Source of the DNA: Streptomyces sp. NBC_00513
GTDB lineage: Bacteria; Actinomycetota; Actinomycetes; Streptomycetales; Streptomycetaceae
NCBI RefSeq assembly: GCF_041431415.1
Contig: NZ_CP107845.1
Span: 6,820,001-6,884,000, forward strand
Direction of reading: 5' to 3'
Length of the DNA: 64,000 nucleotides
Shown here: positions 62,751-64,000 of the stretch, piece by piece
Layout of the letters: each line of letters begins with the position of its first letter
Numbering within the stretch: position 1 is the stretch's first letter
The notes under the pieces: generated by a model
Databases searched by the model: none
Told to the model about the DNA's origin: nothing
What the model saw: the letters and a program-made list of their open reading frames with translations, nothing else
Made by a program: the position numbers and the translations under genes

Positions 62751-64000
62751 ATGACGCAGGGATCAGAGTCCGTTCCGTCCGCCCGATCCTCCCGCCCGGC
62801 AGCAGACAGCGTCCTCGACCGCTTCGAACGATGGGCCCGGGACACCCCGAAGGCCCGCGCCGTCACCGCCGTCCCCGGCAGTCTCACCTACGGGGAACTC
62901 GACGTCCGCGCCAACCGGTTGGCCCACCACCTCCTGGCCGCAGGCCTCCCTCCCGGCGGGCTCGTGGCCATCGGGACGGCCCGGCAGACCGAGATCGTCG
63001 TCGCGATGCTCGCCACCCTGAAGGCCGGCGGCGCGTACGCCGTCCTCGACGTGGAGACCTCGGGTTCCGGACCGCGCCGGCTCGCGACCCTGGAACCCTT
63101 CGCCGTCCTCACCCACGCCGCCCACCAGGCCCGTCTCGACGACGGCCGCGACCTGCGGTTCATCCGCCTCGGAGCGGAAGCCGGCGCGATCGGCGAGCGG
63201 CCCGGGGAGCCCCCCGCCCGCGCCGGCGCCCGGGACGCGCTCTTCCAGTTCACCGGGGCGGCGGAGCCCCGCGCCGTGGTCGTCACCCACGCCCTGCTGC
63301 TCGCCGCCCTGGAAGCCTGGGAGGCGGTGGCCCGGCCGACCCCCGAGGACCGGCACCTGATCACCTTCGGCTCCGATGTCACCGCCTTCACCACCGGCTG
63401 GACCCGGGCCCTGTGCTCGGGCGGCACCATCGTCCTCCCCGACCGGGGCCCGTGGGCGCCCGACACCCTCCGCGCGGCCGTCGGGACCGAACGGGTCACC
63501 GTGGTGCACACCGACCCGGCGGGCGCGGCCCGCCTGCTCCTGCCCGAACACGAAACCCCCCTCGCCGCCCGTCCCGGAACACCGGTCCCGCGGCAGGGCG
63601 ACGACCCGGCGCGGTCGGTGCGCCTGCTCCACATCACCGGCGATCGACTCCACCTCGACCAACAGGCCACCCTGCAAGCCCGGTTGCGCACCGGCGCCCG
63701 GGTGCTCAACGTCTACGGATCCACCGAGACCGCCGGCGTCGGCACCTGGTTCGAACTGTCCCAACTACCCGGACCGCTCGACGCCCCCGAGGAACTCTCC
63801 CTGATCGGGACCCCGTTCCCCGGCTGCCGGGCGGAACTCCGGGACGGGCAGCTGTACCTCGGTCCGCCCGACGGCGGTGACGCGATTCCCACCGGCGACC
63901 TCGCCCGCGCGCGCCCCGACGGACTGTGGGAGTTCGGCGGCCGGATCCGGGACCGCATCCCCCTCGACGGCCACCCCTTCGACCCCCACCCCCTGGAAGC
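62751..64000 (+). CDS. NRPS-type adenylation (AMP-binding) protein, 3' end outside window
   Basis: About 416 residues visible. The adenylate-forming fold is seen in LTYGELDVRANRLAHHLLAAGLPPGGLVAI, ATLKAGGAYAVLD, LNVYGSTETAG (A5) and IPTGDLARARPDGLWEFGGRIRDRI (A7-A8). The ATP phosphate loop, normally SGTTGxPKG, is degenerate: FQFTGAAEPRAVVVTH, lacking the Ser-Gly-Thr and Lys. The enzyme may therefore be slow, use another substrate mode, or be inactive. GGGGG precedes ATG 62751. It may be the first gene of a nonribosomal peptide or siderophore cluster to the right. Confidence 0.8.
   Translation, partial: MTQGSESVPSARSSRPAADSVLDRFERWARDTPKARAVTAVPGSLTYGELDVRANRLAHHLLAAGLPPGGLVAIGTARQTEIVVAMLATLKAGGAYAVLDVETSGSGPRRLATLEPFAVLTHAAHQARLDDGRDLRFIRLGAEAGAIGERPGEPPARAGARDALFQFTGAAEPRAVVVTHALLLAALEAWEAVARPTPEDRHLITFGSDVTAFTTGWTRALCSGGTIVLPDRGPWAPDTLRAAVGTERVTVVHTDPAGAARLLLPEHETPLAARPGTPVPRQGDDPARSVRLLHITGDRLHLDQQATLQARLRTGARVLNVYGSTETAGVGTWFELSQLPGPLDAPEELSLIGTPFPGCRAELRDGQLYLGPPDGGDAIPTGDLARARPDGLWEFGGRIRDRIPLDGHPFDPHPLE

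Noticed and set aside
58702..62754. 1350-codon plus-strand frame opposite the MerR-clamp, VOC and ABC genes
   Set aside because: It is the complement of four genes with clear motifs on the minus strand; such stop-poor shadows are usual at this GC content.

Overview
The window reads as a chromosomal stretch of a Streptomyces or a very close actinomycete. GC is well above 70 percent and codons end in G or C. Markers that fit are a melC1/melC2 tyrosinase operon, a DasR-type box in front of a chitinase gene, two genes with the rare leucine codon TTA, Tat signal peptides, and frequent ATGA/GTGA start-stop overlaps. The species cannot be named from sequence alone. I see no phage, insertion sequence, CRISPR array or rRNA.

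Layout. 1-6.8 kb: the end of a membrane protein of unknown role; a secreted phosphoesterase, MFS transporter and TolB-like protein in one operon; an acetyltransferase; a glyoxalase-fold protein; a FhuF-like Fe-S protein. 6.8-12.8 kb: a secreted subtilisin, then a C4-dicarboxylate-type transporter facing its probable CitA/CitB-type two-component system. 12.8-17.7 kb: tyrosinase with its copper chaperone, a glutamate decarboxylase, and a large protein fusing a sigma factor, a zinc motif, a membrane segment and a CAP domain. 17.8-20.3 kb: an IclR regulator facing a KDPG aldolase/sugar kinase operon. 20.4-26.5 kb: an aldo/keto reductase, a GH18 chitinase, a small oxidoreductase operon, cholesterol oxidase and tRNA-Trp. 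26.8-31.8 kb: a Thg1-like protein, a small acidic protein, and a cobalamin riboswitch ahead of a three-gene ABC importer.

32-45.4 kb: a Tat-exported dimethylformamidase-like protein with duplicated stop codons, an aldo/keto reductase/hydroxyacid dehydrogenase pair, a hydrolase-ABC ATPase fusion with its permease, an ATP-dependent DNA ligase, an XRE-cupin regulator with two operator-like repeats, an agmatine deiminase-like protein and a drug exporter. 45.5-53.2 kb: a multidomain secreted subtilisin with a TTA codon; a serine-hydrolase relative that has lost its active site; and an operon of a P450, an alpha/beta-hydrolase-like protein without its nucleophile and a small helical protein. 53.2-56.1 kb: a gluconate locus (GntP, GntK, FadR-type regulator). 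56.2-62.6 kb: an NB-ARC/TPR regulator with a TTA codon, then a same-strand block of an ABC exporter, a glyoxalase-fold protein, a MerR protein whose effector half looks like a DNA sliding clamp, and a TPR protein. The window ends inside an NRPS-type adenylation gene.

The strongest candidates for undescribed biology are the MerR-clamp fusion with its two matching 19-bp-spacer promoters, the sigma-zinc-membrane-CAP fusion, the hydrolase-ABC fusion, and the P450/pseudo-hydrolase operon. Functions are assigned from motifs read by eye; no database search was possible.
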